Below are positions 1 to 8,981 of a stretch of DNA of 64,000 bases, piece after piece. Origin of the DNA: Alphaproteobacteria bacterium (GTDB taxonomy: Bacteria > Pseudomonadota > Alphaproteobacteria > Micropepsales > Micropepsaceae); the NCBI GenBank assembly GCA_947467345.1, contig CANIHD010000003.1:90484-154483 (forward strand), in the 5' to 3' direction. Every line of letters starts with the position of its first letter. Position 1 is the stretch's first letter. The notes below the pieces were generated by a model. That model was not told the DNA's origin. It saw only the letters and a list, made by a program, of their open reading frames with translations, and did no database searches. Position numbers and translations under genes: made by a program.

Positions 1-208
1 CCGGTTCGGCCAATTCGGCGCGCATCATGACCGAGAGATAGCCGCCGATGATCCCCGCCACGATGGCGAAGATCAGGTACATCATTCCGATGTCTTTATG
101 GTTGGTCGAATAGACGTAGCGGCGCCAACCGCGCGGATGGTCGGCATGACCGGCATCGTGACCATGATCGTGCGCGTGGTCGTGGCTTGCGGGATGTCCA
201 GCGGCCAT
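1..208 (-). CDS. ctaD: Cytochrome c oxidase subunit I, N-terminal part (runs off the left edge)
   Basis: This is the start of the haem-copper oxidase catalytic subunit, an inner-membrane proton-pumping enzyme that reduces oxygen. Only the first 69 codons are in the window. They begin with a His/Asp-rich cytoplasmic leader ([18 protein letters not shown]), followed by the family hallmark [19 protein letters not shown] and the first membrane helix. None of the haem or CuB ligands are in view. It starts five bases downstream of the ctaC stop on the same strand, the usual ctaC-ctaD operon order. The frame is open to the window edge, so it is partial by position, not damaged. Confidence 0.95.
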   Translation of the reverse strand, partial: MAAGHPASHDHAHDHGHDAGHADHPRGWRRYVYSTNHKDIGMMYLIFAIVAGIIGGYLSVMMRAELAEP

Positions 209-212
209 CGGC

Positions 213-1064
213 TTATTCCTTCTCTACTGTGGCGGCCGCGAACTTCGTGGCCCCCGGTACATCGACCGCACCAAATTTCGTCTTTGCTTCAGCGAGCCAT
301 TGGTCAAAGCGCTCCTGGCTCACGACATCAACCACAATCGGCATGAACGCGTGGCGAGCGCCGCAGAGTTCGGAGCATTGGCCGTAGAACGTGCCTTCCC
401 TGTTCGGGCGGAACCAAGCCTGATTGAGACGGCCCGGAACGGCGTCGATTTTCACGCCGAAATTGGGAATGGTCCAGGCGTGAATGACATCGGCGCCGGT
501 GGTGATCAGGCGGACCGTTTTGTTGACCGGAACCACAACGTGGTTGTTGGTTCCCATCAGGCGCGGCGGGCCACCCGGCGTGTTGGGGGCGGACAGACGA
601 TCGACGGTCATATTGGCGTCGAACGTCAGGTTCCCTTGGTCCGGATATTCGTAGGTCCAATACCACTGCTTGCCGATGGCCTTGATGGTCAGATCGGCCG
701 GCGGGATCGTTTCCTGATGGTAGAGGATGCGGAACGACGGAATGGCGATGGCCGCCAGGATCAACACCGGCAGGACGGTCCACAGAACTTCCAGCAGCGT
801 GTTGTGGGTGTTGCTCGAGGGAACAGGGTTTGCCTTGGCGTTGAAACGGATGGCGACCCAGATCAACAGGCCCAGCACGAAAATGCAGACAGCAAAGATG
901 ACATACAGCAAAATGTCATGAAACCAGATGATCTCGGACATCCGGTCATCGGCCGGCTGCGCCAGGGTCATTTGCCACGGGTGCGGCTGGGCTTGCGCGA
1001 CCGTCAGATGTGAGGCCACGAACGCCATCGATAGTGCCAACAACGCACCAAGCTTACGGATCAT
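213..1064 (-). CDS. ctaC: Cytochrome c oxidase subunit II
   Basis: This 283-residue subunit takes electrons from cytochrome c through the binuclear CuA centre and passes them to subunit I. A signal peptide ends near residue 25 (AQA). Two membrane helices follow at about 50-71 and 90-111, then the periplasmic cupredoxin domain. The CuA ligands are visible as Cys230, Cys234, His238 and Met241 in [12 protein letters not shown]. There is no C-terminal haem c domain, so this is the aa3-type subunit rather than a caa3 fusion. It is the first visible gene of the ctaC-ctaD operon and is divergent from tldD across about 285 bp (1065-1349), which must hold both promoters. I see no other gene in that gap. 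Confidence 0.97.
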   Translation of the reverse strand: MIRKLGALLALSMAFVASHLTVAQAQPHPWQMTLAQPADDRMSEIIWFHDILLYVIFAVCIFVLGLLIWVAIRFNAKANPVPSSNTHNTLLEVLWTVLPVLILAAIAIPSFRILYHQETIPPADLTIKAIGKQWYWTYEYPDQGNLTFDANMTVDRLSAPNTPGGPPRLMGTNNHVVVPVNKTVRLITTGADVIHAWTIPNFGVKIDAVPGRLNQAWFRPNREGTFYGQCSELCGARHAFMPIVVDVVSQERFDQWLAEAKTKFGAVDVPGATKFAAATVEKE

Positions 1065-1349
1065 TAGCCGACCTCGTGCAAACGGGTGGCTTCCCGGGAA
1101 GGCACAGCTTTTGGCCGCCTCGGCTCCGGGTCGCCCCCTAAGGGAAAGATTCGCCGGGCCGATTTAGGCGGCCCGGGGGAGGCAAGTCATTGCGACGTGA
1201 TGCCACGCGCCAAGGTGCCCCCGACCCACCGGCTAGTGCCCGGACAGAATTCAATTTTCCGCGTGCCGGTGACGACGGCAGGAGGAGGTCATATATACCC
1301 CATGACGGGTATGCGAATCCGTGCACCCACGACTCAAGGAAACATCCCT

Positions 1350-2774
1350 ATGGCCTCCCCCGACGACCTGTTCTTCACCCAGACCGGCATGAACAGAGAC
1401 AGCGTCCAGCGCATCCTGGACAACAGTTTGAAGGGCACGGACGACGGCGAGCTATTCCTGGAATACCGCCAGACCGAGAGCTTTTCCTTCGACGACGGAA
1501 GGCTGAAGGCCGCCGCCTATGACACCACCCAGGGCTTCGGCTTGCGGGCGGTTGCTGGCGAGGCCACCGGCTTTGCCCATGCCAATGAGCTGTCCGAAGC
1601 CGCCATTTCCCGGGCCGCCGAGGCGGTAACCGCCGTTCGCAGCGGCTATTCCGGCACTTTGGGGTCCGGCCCGGCGCGCACCAACATCCATCTCTATTCC
1701 GACCAAAGCCCGCTCGAATCGGCGCCGTTTGACCTCAAGGTAAAGCTGATGGGCGAAATGGACGCCTATGCCCGCGCCAAAGATCCGCGGGTCAAGCAAG
1801 TGTCCTGCTCGCTGGCGGCTGAGTGGCAGGTGGTTGAAATCATGCGTCCGGGCGGTGAGATCTACCGGGACGTACGCCCTCTCGTCCGCATCGGCGTGTC
1901 GCTGGTAGTCGAGGAAAACGGCCGCCAGGAGACCGGCTATTACGGCGGCGGCGGCCGCAAAGCCTATGGCGACTACATCGCCCCCGACTATTGGCACTCC
2001 GCCGTCGATGAGGCCTTGCGCCAAGCCTTGGTGAATTTGCGCTCGGTGCCAGCGCCGGCCGGCGAAATGAGTGTGGTCCTTGGCGCGGGCTGGCCGGGCA
2101 TCTTGCTGCACGAGGCCGTGGGCCATGGGTTGGAGGGCGATTTCAATCGCAAGAAAACCTCCGCCTTCGCTGGCCTTCTGGGCCAGCGCGTGGCGTCGCC
2201 TGGAGTAACCGTTGTCGATGACGGCACGATCCGCGAGCGCCGCGGCTCACTGAGCATCGACGACGAAGGCACGCCGACCTCACGCACCGTGCTGATCGAA
2301 GATGGCATCCTGAAGGGCTATCTCCAGGACCGGCAAAACGCGCGTCTGATGGGCGTGGCGCCGACCGGCAATGGACGGCGTGAATCACATGCGCATCAGG
2401 TGATGCCGCGCATGACCAACACAATCATGCTGGGCGGAAAGCACACACCGGAGGAAATTCTCGCGTCGGTGAAAAACGGCATCTACGCGGTGCAGTTCGG
2501 CGGCGGCCAGGTCGACATCACCAGCGGCAAATTCGTTTTCAGTTGCACCGAGGCGTACCGGATCGAAGACGGCAAAATAGGCGTGCCCATCAAAGGCGCG
2601 ACATTGATCGGCAATGGGCCGGACGCGATGACGCGCGTGTCCATGATCGGCAATGACATGGCGCTCGATTCTGGCATTGGAACATGCGGCAAGAACGGTC
2701 AGAGCGTGCCCGTTGGCGTCGGCCAACCGACATTGCGGATCGACGGCCTCACGGTGGGCGGCACCGCGGCTTAA
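1350..2774 (+). CDS. tldD: Metalloprotease TldD
   Basis: TldD is one half of the TldD/TldE (PmbA) zinc protease, which trims unfolded or modified peptides such as antitoxins and RiPP precursors. The zinc motif HEAVGHG is present (His254, Glu255, His258), which is the catalytic signature that distinguishes TldD from TldE. The frame stays open well upstream. I placed the start at the ATG at 1350 because AAGGA lies nine bases before it and because the resulting 474 residues match the family length (about 480). Its partner pmbA lies 8 kb away on the same strand. Its stop overlaps the ATG of a small membrane-protein gene by one base (TAATG), so the two are probably translationally coupled. Confidence 0.95.
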   Translation: MASPDDLFFTQTGMNRDSVQRILDNSLKGTDDGELFLEYRQTESFSFDDGRLKAAAYDTTQGFGLRAVAGEATGFAHANELSEAAISRAAEAVTAVRSGYSGTLGSGPARTNIHLYSDQSPLESAPFDLKVKLMGEMDAYARAKDPRVKQVSCSLAAEWQVVEIMRPGGEIYRDVRPLVRIGVSLVVEENGRQETGYYGGGGRKAYGDYIAPDYWHSAVDEALRQALVNLRSVPAPAGEMSVVLGAGWPGILLHEAVGHGLEGDFNRKKTSAFAGLLGQRVASPGVTVVDDGTIRERRGSLSIDDEGTPTSRTVLIEDGILKGYLQDRQNARLMGVAPTGNGRRESHAHQVMPRMTNTIMLGGKHTPEEILASVKNGIYAVQFGGGQVDITSGKFVFSCTEAYRIEDGKIGVPIKGATLIGNGPDAMTRVSMIGNDMALDSGIGTCGKNGQSVPVGVGQPTLRIDGLTVGGTAA

Positions 2775-3088
2775 TGGAACTATTTTCGCTTACGCGTCTC
2801 GACACCTGGCTGTTCATGGCAGCCGTCGCGGCATGGATCATCTATGTGCGCGTGTTCGTCGAACTGCGCGCGCGCATGCGCAAAGATCATTGGCGGATAT
2901 GGGAGAAGAACGGGTTCACACTGAATCCGTCCGGCCTCTATCGCTATTTCATTTTTGGCGAGAACTACCGAGAACTTGACGACGCGTTCATTGTGCAGCG
3001 TGTTTTGTTTGCGCGGCTGGCGCTGGCCGCATTCCTATTGCTCATTGCCGCTCAGGTCATTCATCGCATCGTCGTTTGGAATGCGTGA
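2774..3088 (+). CDS. Small membrane protein, unknown function
   Basis: This 104-residue protein is not one I recognise. It has a hydrophobic segment at about 10-29, a charged middle (RARMRKDHWRIWEKNG), and a second hydrophobic segment at about 76-99, so it is probably an inner-membrane protein with two helices. Its start codon overlaps the tldD stop by one base, and its own stop overlaps the next ATG. That arrangement supports it being a real, translationally coupled gene rather than a chance frame. No catalytic motif is visible. A role linked to TldD is only suggested by the coupling. Confidence 0.7.
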   Translation: MELFSLTRLDTWLFMAAVAAWIIYVRVFVELRARMRKDHWRIWEKNGFTLNPSGLYRYFIFGENYRELDDAFIVQRVLFARLALAAFLLLIAAQVIHRIVVWNA

Positions 3089-3326
3089 GCCCTGGTTCCG
3101 GCGAAACGAACGCGGGCTGGGTTTGGGCCTGCCCATCCACCGCAATGGATGGATTTTGCTCGGCGCCTATGTCGGCTTTCTGATCGCGTTTCCAATACCG
3201 CTGGAATATCTTCTGGGCCATGCGCCGGACACGCTGACACGCGCGCTGACCATGCTGGCCGTCACGATTCCGTTTGCCTGGATTGTGTTGCAGCGAACGG
3301 AACGCGGTGCTTCAAGAAACGATTGA
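3081..3326 (+). CDS. Small membrane protein, unknown function
   Basis: This 81-residue protein has a short basic N-terminus (MREPWFRRNERG) and two hydrophobic stretches, at about 22-44 and 54-73. It is predicted to be a small inner-membrane protein. It starts inside the last codons of the upstream small gene (8-base overlap) and ends directly against the stop of the convergent gshA. I do not recognise a family. The overlaps at its 5' end argue for a tldD-linked operon of three genes. Confidence 0.62.
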   Translation: MREPWFRRNERGLGLGLPIHRNGWILLGAYVGFLIAFPIPLEYLLGHAPDTLTRALTMLAVTIPFAWIVLQRTERGASRND

Positions 3327-4691
3327 TCAGAGGAAATTATATTCCTCGAACAATTTGCACATGTCGCCTTCCCACTCGCCCTGGAATTTGGCGAGCAATT
3401 CTTCGCCGCGTGTCTGACCGCGATCGACCAGCTCCCATAGGGGTTGCAGGAATCCTTCTTCCGACATGCCGGCTTCGTCCATACGCGCGCAGCGGCGAAG
3501 ACCTGCGGTCGCGATTTCCAGCATTTGGCGCGCGAGCGCATGCACATTCGTGTTCCGGAATGGCGCTTTGAAGGCGAGCATCGGCACCGCGGAACGCATC
3601 GCCTGCCGCTCCTCGGCGTTCCAATCCTTGACGAGATCCCACGCGGCATCGAGCGCGGCATCGTCGTAAAATAATCCGGTCCATAGGGCCGGAAGGCCGC
3701 AAATACGGCGCCAGCCGCCACCATCGGCGCCGCGCACTTCGAGATAGGTCTTCAGCCGCGCCTCGGGAAAGATCGTCGTCAGATGATCGGCCCAATCCGA
3801 CATTGTGGGCGTGATGTGTTTGACTTCGGGAATCCGGCGCTCAAGGAAATCGCGGAAGCTTTTGCCGGCAACGTCGATATAGCGCCCCTCGCGAAAGATG
3901 AAATACATCGGCACGTCCAGCGCGTAATCGACATAGCGCTCGAAGCCGAAACCGCTTTCGAAAACGAACGGCAGCATACCGGCGCGGTCATTATCGACAT
4001 CGGTCCAAATCTGGCTGCGATAGGAGATAAACCCGTTGGGCTTGCCTTCGCGGAAGGGCGAATTGGCGAATAATGCCGTTGCCACCGGCTGCAACGCCAA
4101 TGCGACGCGCAGCTTCTTCACCATGTCGGGTTCGGAGCCGAAATCGAGATTGGCCTGCACCGTGCAGGTGCGGAACATCATCTCAAGGCCGTAGCCGCCG
4201 ACCTTGGGCATGTAATTCCGCATAATCTGGTAGCGGCCTTTGGGCATGATTGGCATTTCGGCCAGCGTCCAATCCGGCGCGTATCCAAGACCCAGACATC
4301 CAGCGCCCATCTCGGCGCAAACCTCACGCACTTGGTCCATATGCGTCATGACTTCGGCACAGGTCTGATGCACGCTTTTCATTGGTGCGCCGGAGAGTTC
4401 GAACTGGCCGCCCGGCTCAAGGCTCAAAGTGGCCTTTCCCTGGCTGAGGCCGATAATGTTCTCGCCCTCGTAGATCGGCTGCCAGCCGAAACGCTGCATG
4501 CTGTCAAGCAGACGGCGTATGCCTGGCTCGCCGAGATAGGGAAGCGGTTTGTAGTTCTTCAGATCGTAAACGAATTTCTCGTGCTCGGTGCCGACACGCC
4601 AATCCGCGCGCGGCTTTGACCCAGCAGCCAGATGAGCAACCAATTCGTCACGCGAGCCGATAAGACCGCTGGCCGATTGCGGGATGGACAT
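3327..4691 (-). CDS. gshA: Glutamate-cysteine ligase (plant/alphaproteobacterial type)
   Basis: GshA catalyses the first, rate-limiting step of glutathione synthesis: ATP-dependent joining of L-cysteine to the gamma-carboxyl of glutamate. The 454-residue length and the blocks GTEHEKFVYDL, EPGGQFELSGAP and SYRSQIWTDVDNDRAGMLPF are those of the GCS2-type enzyme of plants and alphaproteobacteria, not the E. coli type. The start at 4691 has GGGGAA upstream. It lies downstream of rsmE on the same strand with a 150-bp gap. That gap contains an exact 10-bp direct repeat (separate entry), so it may have its own promoter. Confidence 0.95.
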   Translation of the reverse strand: MSIPQSASGLIGSRDELVAHLAAGSKPRADWRVGTEHEKFVYDLKNYKPLPYLGEPGIRRLLDSMQRFGWQPIYEGENIIGLSQGKATLSLEPGGQFELSGAPMKSVHQTCAEVMTHMDQVREVCAEMGAGCLGLGYAPDWTLAEMPIMPKGRYQIMRNYMPKVGGYGLEMMFRTCTVQANLDFGSEPDMVKKLRVALALQPVATALFANSPFREGKPNGFISYRSQIWTDVDNDRAGMLPFVFESGFGFERYVDYALDVPMYFIFREGRYIDVAGKSFRDFLERRIPEVKHITPTMSDWADHLTTIFPEARLKTYLEVRGADGGGWRRICGLPALWTGLFYDDAALDAAWDLVKDWNAEERQAMRSAVPMLAFKAPFRNTNVHALARQMLEIATAGLRRCARMDEAGMSEEGFLQPLWELVDRGQTRGEELLAKFQGEWEGDMCKLFEEYNFL

Positions 4692-4785
4692 ATGCGCTTC
4701 CCCTGCCCCGCGATGATAGCAATTGCGACGCGGTGTTATCTCTTGGTCTTTGAAGTCGGCGAGAAACTAGTGTCGCCCCCGCTCG

Positions 4786-4812
4786 GTTACAAGGTGGGGT
4801 CCGTTACAAGGT
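4786..4812. promoter_or_regulatory. 10-bp exact direct repeat upstream of gshA
   Basis: GTTACAAGGT occurs at 4786-4795 and again at 4803-4812, a 17-bp period. On the gshA coding strand it reads ACCTTGTAAC twice, about 95-120 bases before the gshA ATG. Direct repeats of this kind can be tandem regulator sites. I cannot assign a regulator. Confidence 0.35.
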
Positions 4813-4843
4813 TAGCCAACGCGATAATTCTTAGGGCCGCGTA

Positions 4844-5638
4844 CTATTGCCAATCGCCAGAGATAGCCTGCCAAACGGCAAGGGCCGCCAGCGCCGCTGT
4901 GTCCGCACGCATGATGCGAGGCCCCAGTGTTACAGGAATGACATAAGGAAGAGAGCGAACCAAAGCGCGTTCGGTGTCGTCGAAGCCGCCTTCAGGTCCG
5001 GTCAGAATGGCCCATGAGTCGGACGTCCGGCCGATCTCCGCCAATGCGGATGCGATCGGCGGTGCTTCGCCGCTCTCATCGCAGAAAATCAGTTTGCGTG
5101 TCGCCGGCCATTTGCGCAGCAAATCCGGCAGACGAACAAGTTCGCCAATCTCCGGCACCGATAGCCGCCCCGATTGCTCGGCCGCCTCGACAGCATTCGC
5201 GCGCAAGCGCGCTGGATTCACGCGGCGCGCGATCGTCCGATGCGTAAGCACGGGCTGCAAGCAACGCACGCCCAGCTCCACTGCCTTCTGCGCGACAAAG
5301 TCAGCGGGCGTCCGTTTGATCGGCGCGAAGATCAGCCAGAGATCGGGAACGTCTTCTTGGACTTTGGTTTGGCTTTCGAGCACCAAAGCGCAACGGCGCT
5401 TTCCGATCAGAACGATGCGCGCGAGCCACTCCCCATCTTTGCCATTGAAGAGGCTTACGCGGTCGCCATCCTCGGCACGCATCACCCGCAGAAGATAATG
5501 TTCCTGATCGGTAGTCGGCGCGATTGAACCTCCGGTAGCGAGCGCGCCCTCCACATGGAGGCGCAACTTCCCGCCCGGCTCCGCGAGTTCCCGATCCTGC
5601 AGTTCAATGGCCTGATCGCGCTCTTCTTCCTGGCTCAT
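4844..5638 (-). CDS. rsmE: 16S rRNA (uracil-1498-N3)-methyltransferase
   Basis: RsmE methylates N3 of U1498 in 16S rRNA using S-adenosylmethionine. It is a SPOUT-class enzyme with a PUA-like N-terminus (HYLLRVMRAEDGD, LFNGKDGEW) and a C-terminal knot, seen as LTGPEGGFDDTE and LGPRIMRADTAALAAL. The ATG at 5638 is used here. A GTG two codons upstream (5644) is equally possible, since neither has a strong ribosome site. The N-terminus before the first conserved block is longer and more acidic than usual (SQEEERDQ). It is divergent from ubiA with only about 40 bp between the starts. Confidence 0.92.
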   Translation of the reverse strand: MSQEEERDQAIELQDRELAEPGGKLRLHVEGALATGGSIAPTTDQEHYLLRVMRAEDGDRVSLFNGKDGEWLARIVLIGKRRCALVLESQTKVQEDVPDLWLIFAPIKRTPADFVAQKAVELGVRCLQPVLTHRTIARRVNPARLRANAVEAAEQSGRLSVPEIGELVRLPDLLRKWPATRKLIFCDESGEAPPIASALAEIGRTSDSWAILTGPEGGFDDTERALVRSLPYVIPVTLGPRIMRADTAALAALAVWQAISGDWQ

Positions 5639-5678
5639 GGTCACGTTACGGTAGCCTCATGACAGACCGGTCGCACGC

Positions 5679-6641
5679 ATGAGCAAACCTTCGCAAGCCC
5701 CGAAGGGATCAAGGCGCGCCCCCGAACTACGTCCGGGCGATGCCGCCCCCCTGTCCTGGGTCGACCGCGCGCCCGCCGCCATAAGACCTTATCTCCGGCT
5801 GATACGGCTCGACCGCCCTATCGGCATCTGGCTGCTGTTCTGGCCCTGTGTGTTCGGGCTTGCGCTTGGTGCGGTCGCAGACGGGCGAAGCTTTCCCGAC
5901 ATCGTCTCGGTGCTTTTGATGGGGCTCGGCTCCATTCTCATGCGCGGTGCCGGCTGTACCTATAACGATATTGTCGACCGCGATTTCGATGCACAGGTCG
6001 CACGCACGCGCGGGCGCCCGATTCCCAGCGGCGCGGTCAGCGTGAAACAGGCATCCGTCTTCGCGCTGGCGCTGTGTCTTGTGTCATTCGCCGTGCTCCT
6101 CACCTTCAATCGCCTGACCATTGTCCTCGGTGTTTCCTCGCTGGTGCTCGTTGCCGCCTATCCGTTCATGAAGCGCATCACCTGGTGGCCGCAGGCCTGG
6201 CTTGGGCTGACCTTCAACTGGGGCGCGCTGCTGGGTTACACCGCCGAGACCGGACGCTTGGACCCTGCCGCCTATGTTCTTTATGCAGCGCTGTTTCTGT
6301 GGACGCTCGGCTACGATACGATCTACGCCCATCAAGACAAAGAAGACGATGCGTTGATCGGCGTGAAATCTTCGGCGCGAAAACTCGGCGAGCACACAAA
6401 GCCGTTTCTCTATGGGTTTTACATCCTGTCGTTTCTACTGCTTCTGATTGCCGGATGGCTGGCGGGCTTACGTATCGTGTTTGCAATCAGCATGATTGTC
6501 GCCGGCGGCCACATGGCGTGGCAGCTGCTTGCGCTCGATATCAACCGGCCGCTTCTCTGCTTGAAATTGTTCAAAGCCAATAGGGACACGGGGGCACTGA
6601 TCGCCGCGGCAATTCTGCTCGGCGCGGTTGCGGGATACTGA
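5679..6641 (+). CDS. ubiA: 4-Hydroxybenzoate polyprenyltransferase
   Basis: UbiA attaches the polyprenyl tail to 4-hydroxybenzoate in ubiquinone synthesis and is a multi-helix inner-membrane enzyme. Both aspartate-rich Mg-diphosphate motifs are present: NDIVDRDFD at residues 96-104 and DKEDD at 220-224. The 320 residues include a roughly 35-residue hydrophilic N-terminal extension before RPYLRLIRLDRPIG. ubiD follows 0.8 kb downstream with a methyltransferase gene between them, so this looks like a quinone-related transcription unit. Confidence 0.95.
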   Translation: MSKPSQAPKGSRRAPELRPGDAAPLSWVDRAPAAIRPYLRLIRLDRPIGIWLLFWPCVFGLALGAVADGRSFPDIVSVLLMGLGSILMRGAGCTYNDIVDRDFDAQVARTRGRPIPSGAVSVKQASVFALALCLVSFAVLLTFNRLTIVLGVSSLVLVAAYPFMKRITWWPQAWLGLTFNWGALLGYTAETGRLDPAAYVLYAALFLWTLGYDTIYAHQDKEDDALIGVKSSARKLGEHTKPFLYGFYILSFLLLLIAGWLAGLRIVFAISMIVAGGHMAWQLLALDINRPLLCLKLFKANRDTGALIAAAILLGAVAGY

Positions 6642-6647
6642 TTATTT

Positions 6648-7301
6648 TTGGACAATGCTTCCGCCGATGACGCCACAGAATTTGTGCGCGCCCACACCAA
6701 GCTTGGCGCCTTAGCTTTCATTTCGGAAATCCCGCTGTATCTCGCGCATGAAGTATTGCCGCTGTGGAATGAGACCGAGGCGGTGCGTCACGGCCACATG
6801 CCGCCGCCCTATTGGGCCTTTGCCTGGGCCGGCGGTCAGGCGCTCGCGCGCTATCTGTTGGACCATCCGGAAATCGCGTCGGGAAAAACGGCCCTCGATT
6901 TCGGCGCCGGCTCCGGTCTTGTCGGTATCGCCGCCGCGCGCGCCGGAGCGTCGGTCACTGCCGCCGATATCGACCGCAACAGCATTGCCGCCATCGCAAT
7001 GAACGCTGCGGCCAATGGCGTTGCGCTCACAATCATCGAACGCGATATCCTGGGCTCGTCCGAGTACTGGGACCTCATTCTCGTGGGTGACATGTGTTAT
7101 GAGCGCCCCTTGGCCGAGCGCCTGCTGGCATGGCTCGGCGAAAAGGCCAAACAGGGTTCGAAAATTCTTCTGGGCGATCCCGGCCGCAATTATTTCCCCG
7201 CTACGGGTCTCACGCGCCTCTCCACCTATTCCGTCCCTACGCCGAAAGATCTGGAAGATCGCGAAATCCGCGAGACCTCCGTCTATGCATGGGCTGGCTG
7301 A
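6648..7301 (+). CDS. Class I methyltransferase, ETF-beta lysine methyltransferase-like
   Basis: This 217-residue SAM-dependent methyltransferase has motif I LDFGAGSGLVGIAAARAG near residues 83-100, an acidic residue after strand 2 (TAADID), and the segment PPPYWAFAWAGGQALARYL. These resemble the METTL20/ETFBKMT family, which methylates lysines of electron-transfer flavoprotein beta. No ATG fits. TTG at 6648, six bases past the ubiA stop, is the only upstream start, with GTG at about 6681 (VRAHTKLG) as the alternative. Its position between ubiA and ubiD fits a role around electron entry to ubiquinone, but the substrate is inferred from family resemblance only. Confidence 0.72.
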   Translation: MDNASADDATEFVRAHTKLGALAFISEIPLYLAHEVLPLWNETEAVRHGHMPPPYWAFAWAGGQALARYLLDHPEIASGKTALDFGAGSGLVGIAAARAGASVTAADIDRNSIAAIAMNAAANGVALTIIERDILGSSEYWDLILVGDMCYERPLAERLLAWLGEKAKQGSKILLGDPGRNYFPATGLTRLSTYSVPTPKDLEDREIRETSVYAWAG

Positions 7302-7401
7302 ACGGACGAAGAATGGTTACCGGCGCACATAGTAAATTGCCTTTGGGCTTTGGCGCGCAAACGCGCCATGCCACATTGCGCCGCCCAAAGCCGGACACGA
7401 G

Positions 7402-8928
7402 ATGAGCTACCGTTCCCTTCGCGAATTCATGGCCAAATTAGAGCGCGACGGCGAACTCGTCCGCGTTTCCGAACCCGTCTCCACGGTTCTCGAGATGACC
7501 GAGATTCAGACGCGGCTTCTGGCGGAGCGCGGCCCTGCGGTTCTCTTCGAAAAACCAGTGCGCGCAGACGGCACGATTTCCGACATTCCCGTCCTGGTGA
7601 ATCTGTTCGGCACCGTTAAACGCGTTGCCAACGGCGTGACTACCGGCGGCGTCGAACGCAACGACGCGAAGTCTTTGCGCGAAGTTGGCGAGCTTCTCGC
7701 CTCTCTGCGCCAACCGGAGCCGCCGCACGGATTTCGCGAAGCGATGGACATGTTGCCGCTCGCGCGCACAGTCATGGCGATGAGGCCGAAAACAATCGGC
7801 CACGCACCCTGTCAGGAGATCGTGCTAAAGGGTGCCGATATCGATCTCACGCGCCTGCCGGTTCAAACCTGCTGGCCGGGCGAGCCCGCGCCGCTGATCA
7901 CTTGGCCGCTGGTTGTAACCAAGGGGCCTGGAAGCGCGCGCGAAGACAATTTCAATCTGGGCATTTATCGGATGCAGGTTCTCTCCAAGAACCAGACCAT
8001 CATGCGCTGGCTGCAGCATCGCGGCGGCGCACAGCATTACAGACGGTGGGCAGAAGAAAACACGGCGCCACTGCCAGCCGCCGCCGTGCTTGGTGCCGAT
8101 CCGGGCACGATTCTCGCCGCCGTCACGCCGGTGCCCGAAACGCTTTCGGAATATCAATTCGCCGGGCTCATGCGCGGTGCGCGCGTCGAGTTGGTGGACT
8201 GCGTAACCCAGCCTTTGAAAGTGCCCGCTGAAGCCGAGATCGTTTTGGAGGGCGAAGTTTCGTTACGCGACACGCGCGATGAAGGTCCTTACGGCGATCA
8301 CACCGGCTATTACAATTCGGTGGAGCCCTTCCCGGTTTTCACGGTGACGGCGATCACGATGCGACGCAATCCCATCTATCTCTCAACCTTCACCGGGCGC
8401 CCGCCCGACGAACCTTCGACGCTGGGCGAAGCACTGAACGAAGTTTTCATTCCGCTCTTCCAGCAACAATTTCCCGAGATCGTCGATTTCTGGCTGCCGC
8501 CTGAGGGCTGCTCCTACCGCATTGCAGTCGTCAGTATACGGAAGGCCTATCCCGGCCACGCCAAGCGCGTGATGATGGGCGTGTGGTCCTATTTGCGTCA
8601 GTTCATGTACACGAAATGGGTGATCGTCGTGGATCACGACATCGACGCGCGTTCGTGGACTGACGTGATGTGGGCGCTTTCCACCCGCATGGACCCCGCC
8701 CGCGACGTCACGCTCATCGAAGGCACGCCCATCGATTATCTCGATTTCGCTTCGCCCGAATCCGGCCTCGGCTCCAAAATCGGCCTCGACGCCACCAATA
8801 AATGGCCGCCGGAAACGCACCGCGAATGGGGCCGTGAAATCCGCATGAGCAAGGAAGTCATTGAAGCTGTTACGCAAAAATGGCCACGCCTCGGCCTTCC
8901 TGGTAGCGGCAAACCGATCTGGAAATAG
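7402..8928 (+). CDS. ubiD: UbiD family decarboxylase (3-polyprenyl-4-hydroxybenzoate carboxy-lyase)
   Basis: UbiD removes the carboxyl group of the prenylated 4-hydroxybenzoate using a prenylated FMN cofactor supplied by UbiX. The protein is 508 residues, near the usual 490-500. It carries the central acidic block [12 protein letters not shown] (from about residue 293) and the family blocks [14 protein letters not shown] and [19 protein letters not shown]. No ubiX is visible in the window. Its position two genes after ubiA supports the ubiquinone role over the other UbiD-family decarboxylation substrates. Confidence 0.93.
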   Translation: MSYRSLREFMAKLERDGELVRVSEPVSTVLEMTEIQTRLLAERGPAVLFEKPVRADGTISDIPVLVNLFGTVKRVANGVTTGGVERNDAKSLREVGELLASLRQPEPPHGFREAMDMLPLARTVMAMRPKTIGHAPCQEIVLKGADIDLTRLPVQTCWPGEPAPLITWPLVVTKGPGSAREDNFNLGIYRMQVLSKNQTIMRWLQHRGGAQHYRRWAEENTAPLPAAAVLGADPGTILAAVTPVPETLSEYQFAGLMRGARVELVDCVTQPLKVPAEAEIVLEGEVSLRDTRDEGPYGDHTGYYNSVEPFPVFTVTAITMRRNPIYLSTFTGRPPDEPSTLGEALNEVFIPLFQQQFPEIVDFWLPPEGCSYRIAVVSIRKAYPGHAKRVMMGVWSYLRQFMYTKWVIVVDHDIDARSWTDVMWALSTRMDPARDVTLIEGTPIDYLDFASPESGLGSKIGLDATNKWPPETHREWGREIRMSKEVIEAVTQKWPRLGLPGSGKPIWK

Positions 8929-8981
8929 GCCACAATGAAAATAGCCGCCGCTGACTCTTACTCAGGGCGGCTAGATCACAA

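Noticed and set aside
300..1013. A 237-codon plus-strand open frame over ctaC
   Set aside because: Antisense shadow of ctaC, which has all the CuA ligands.
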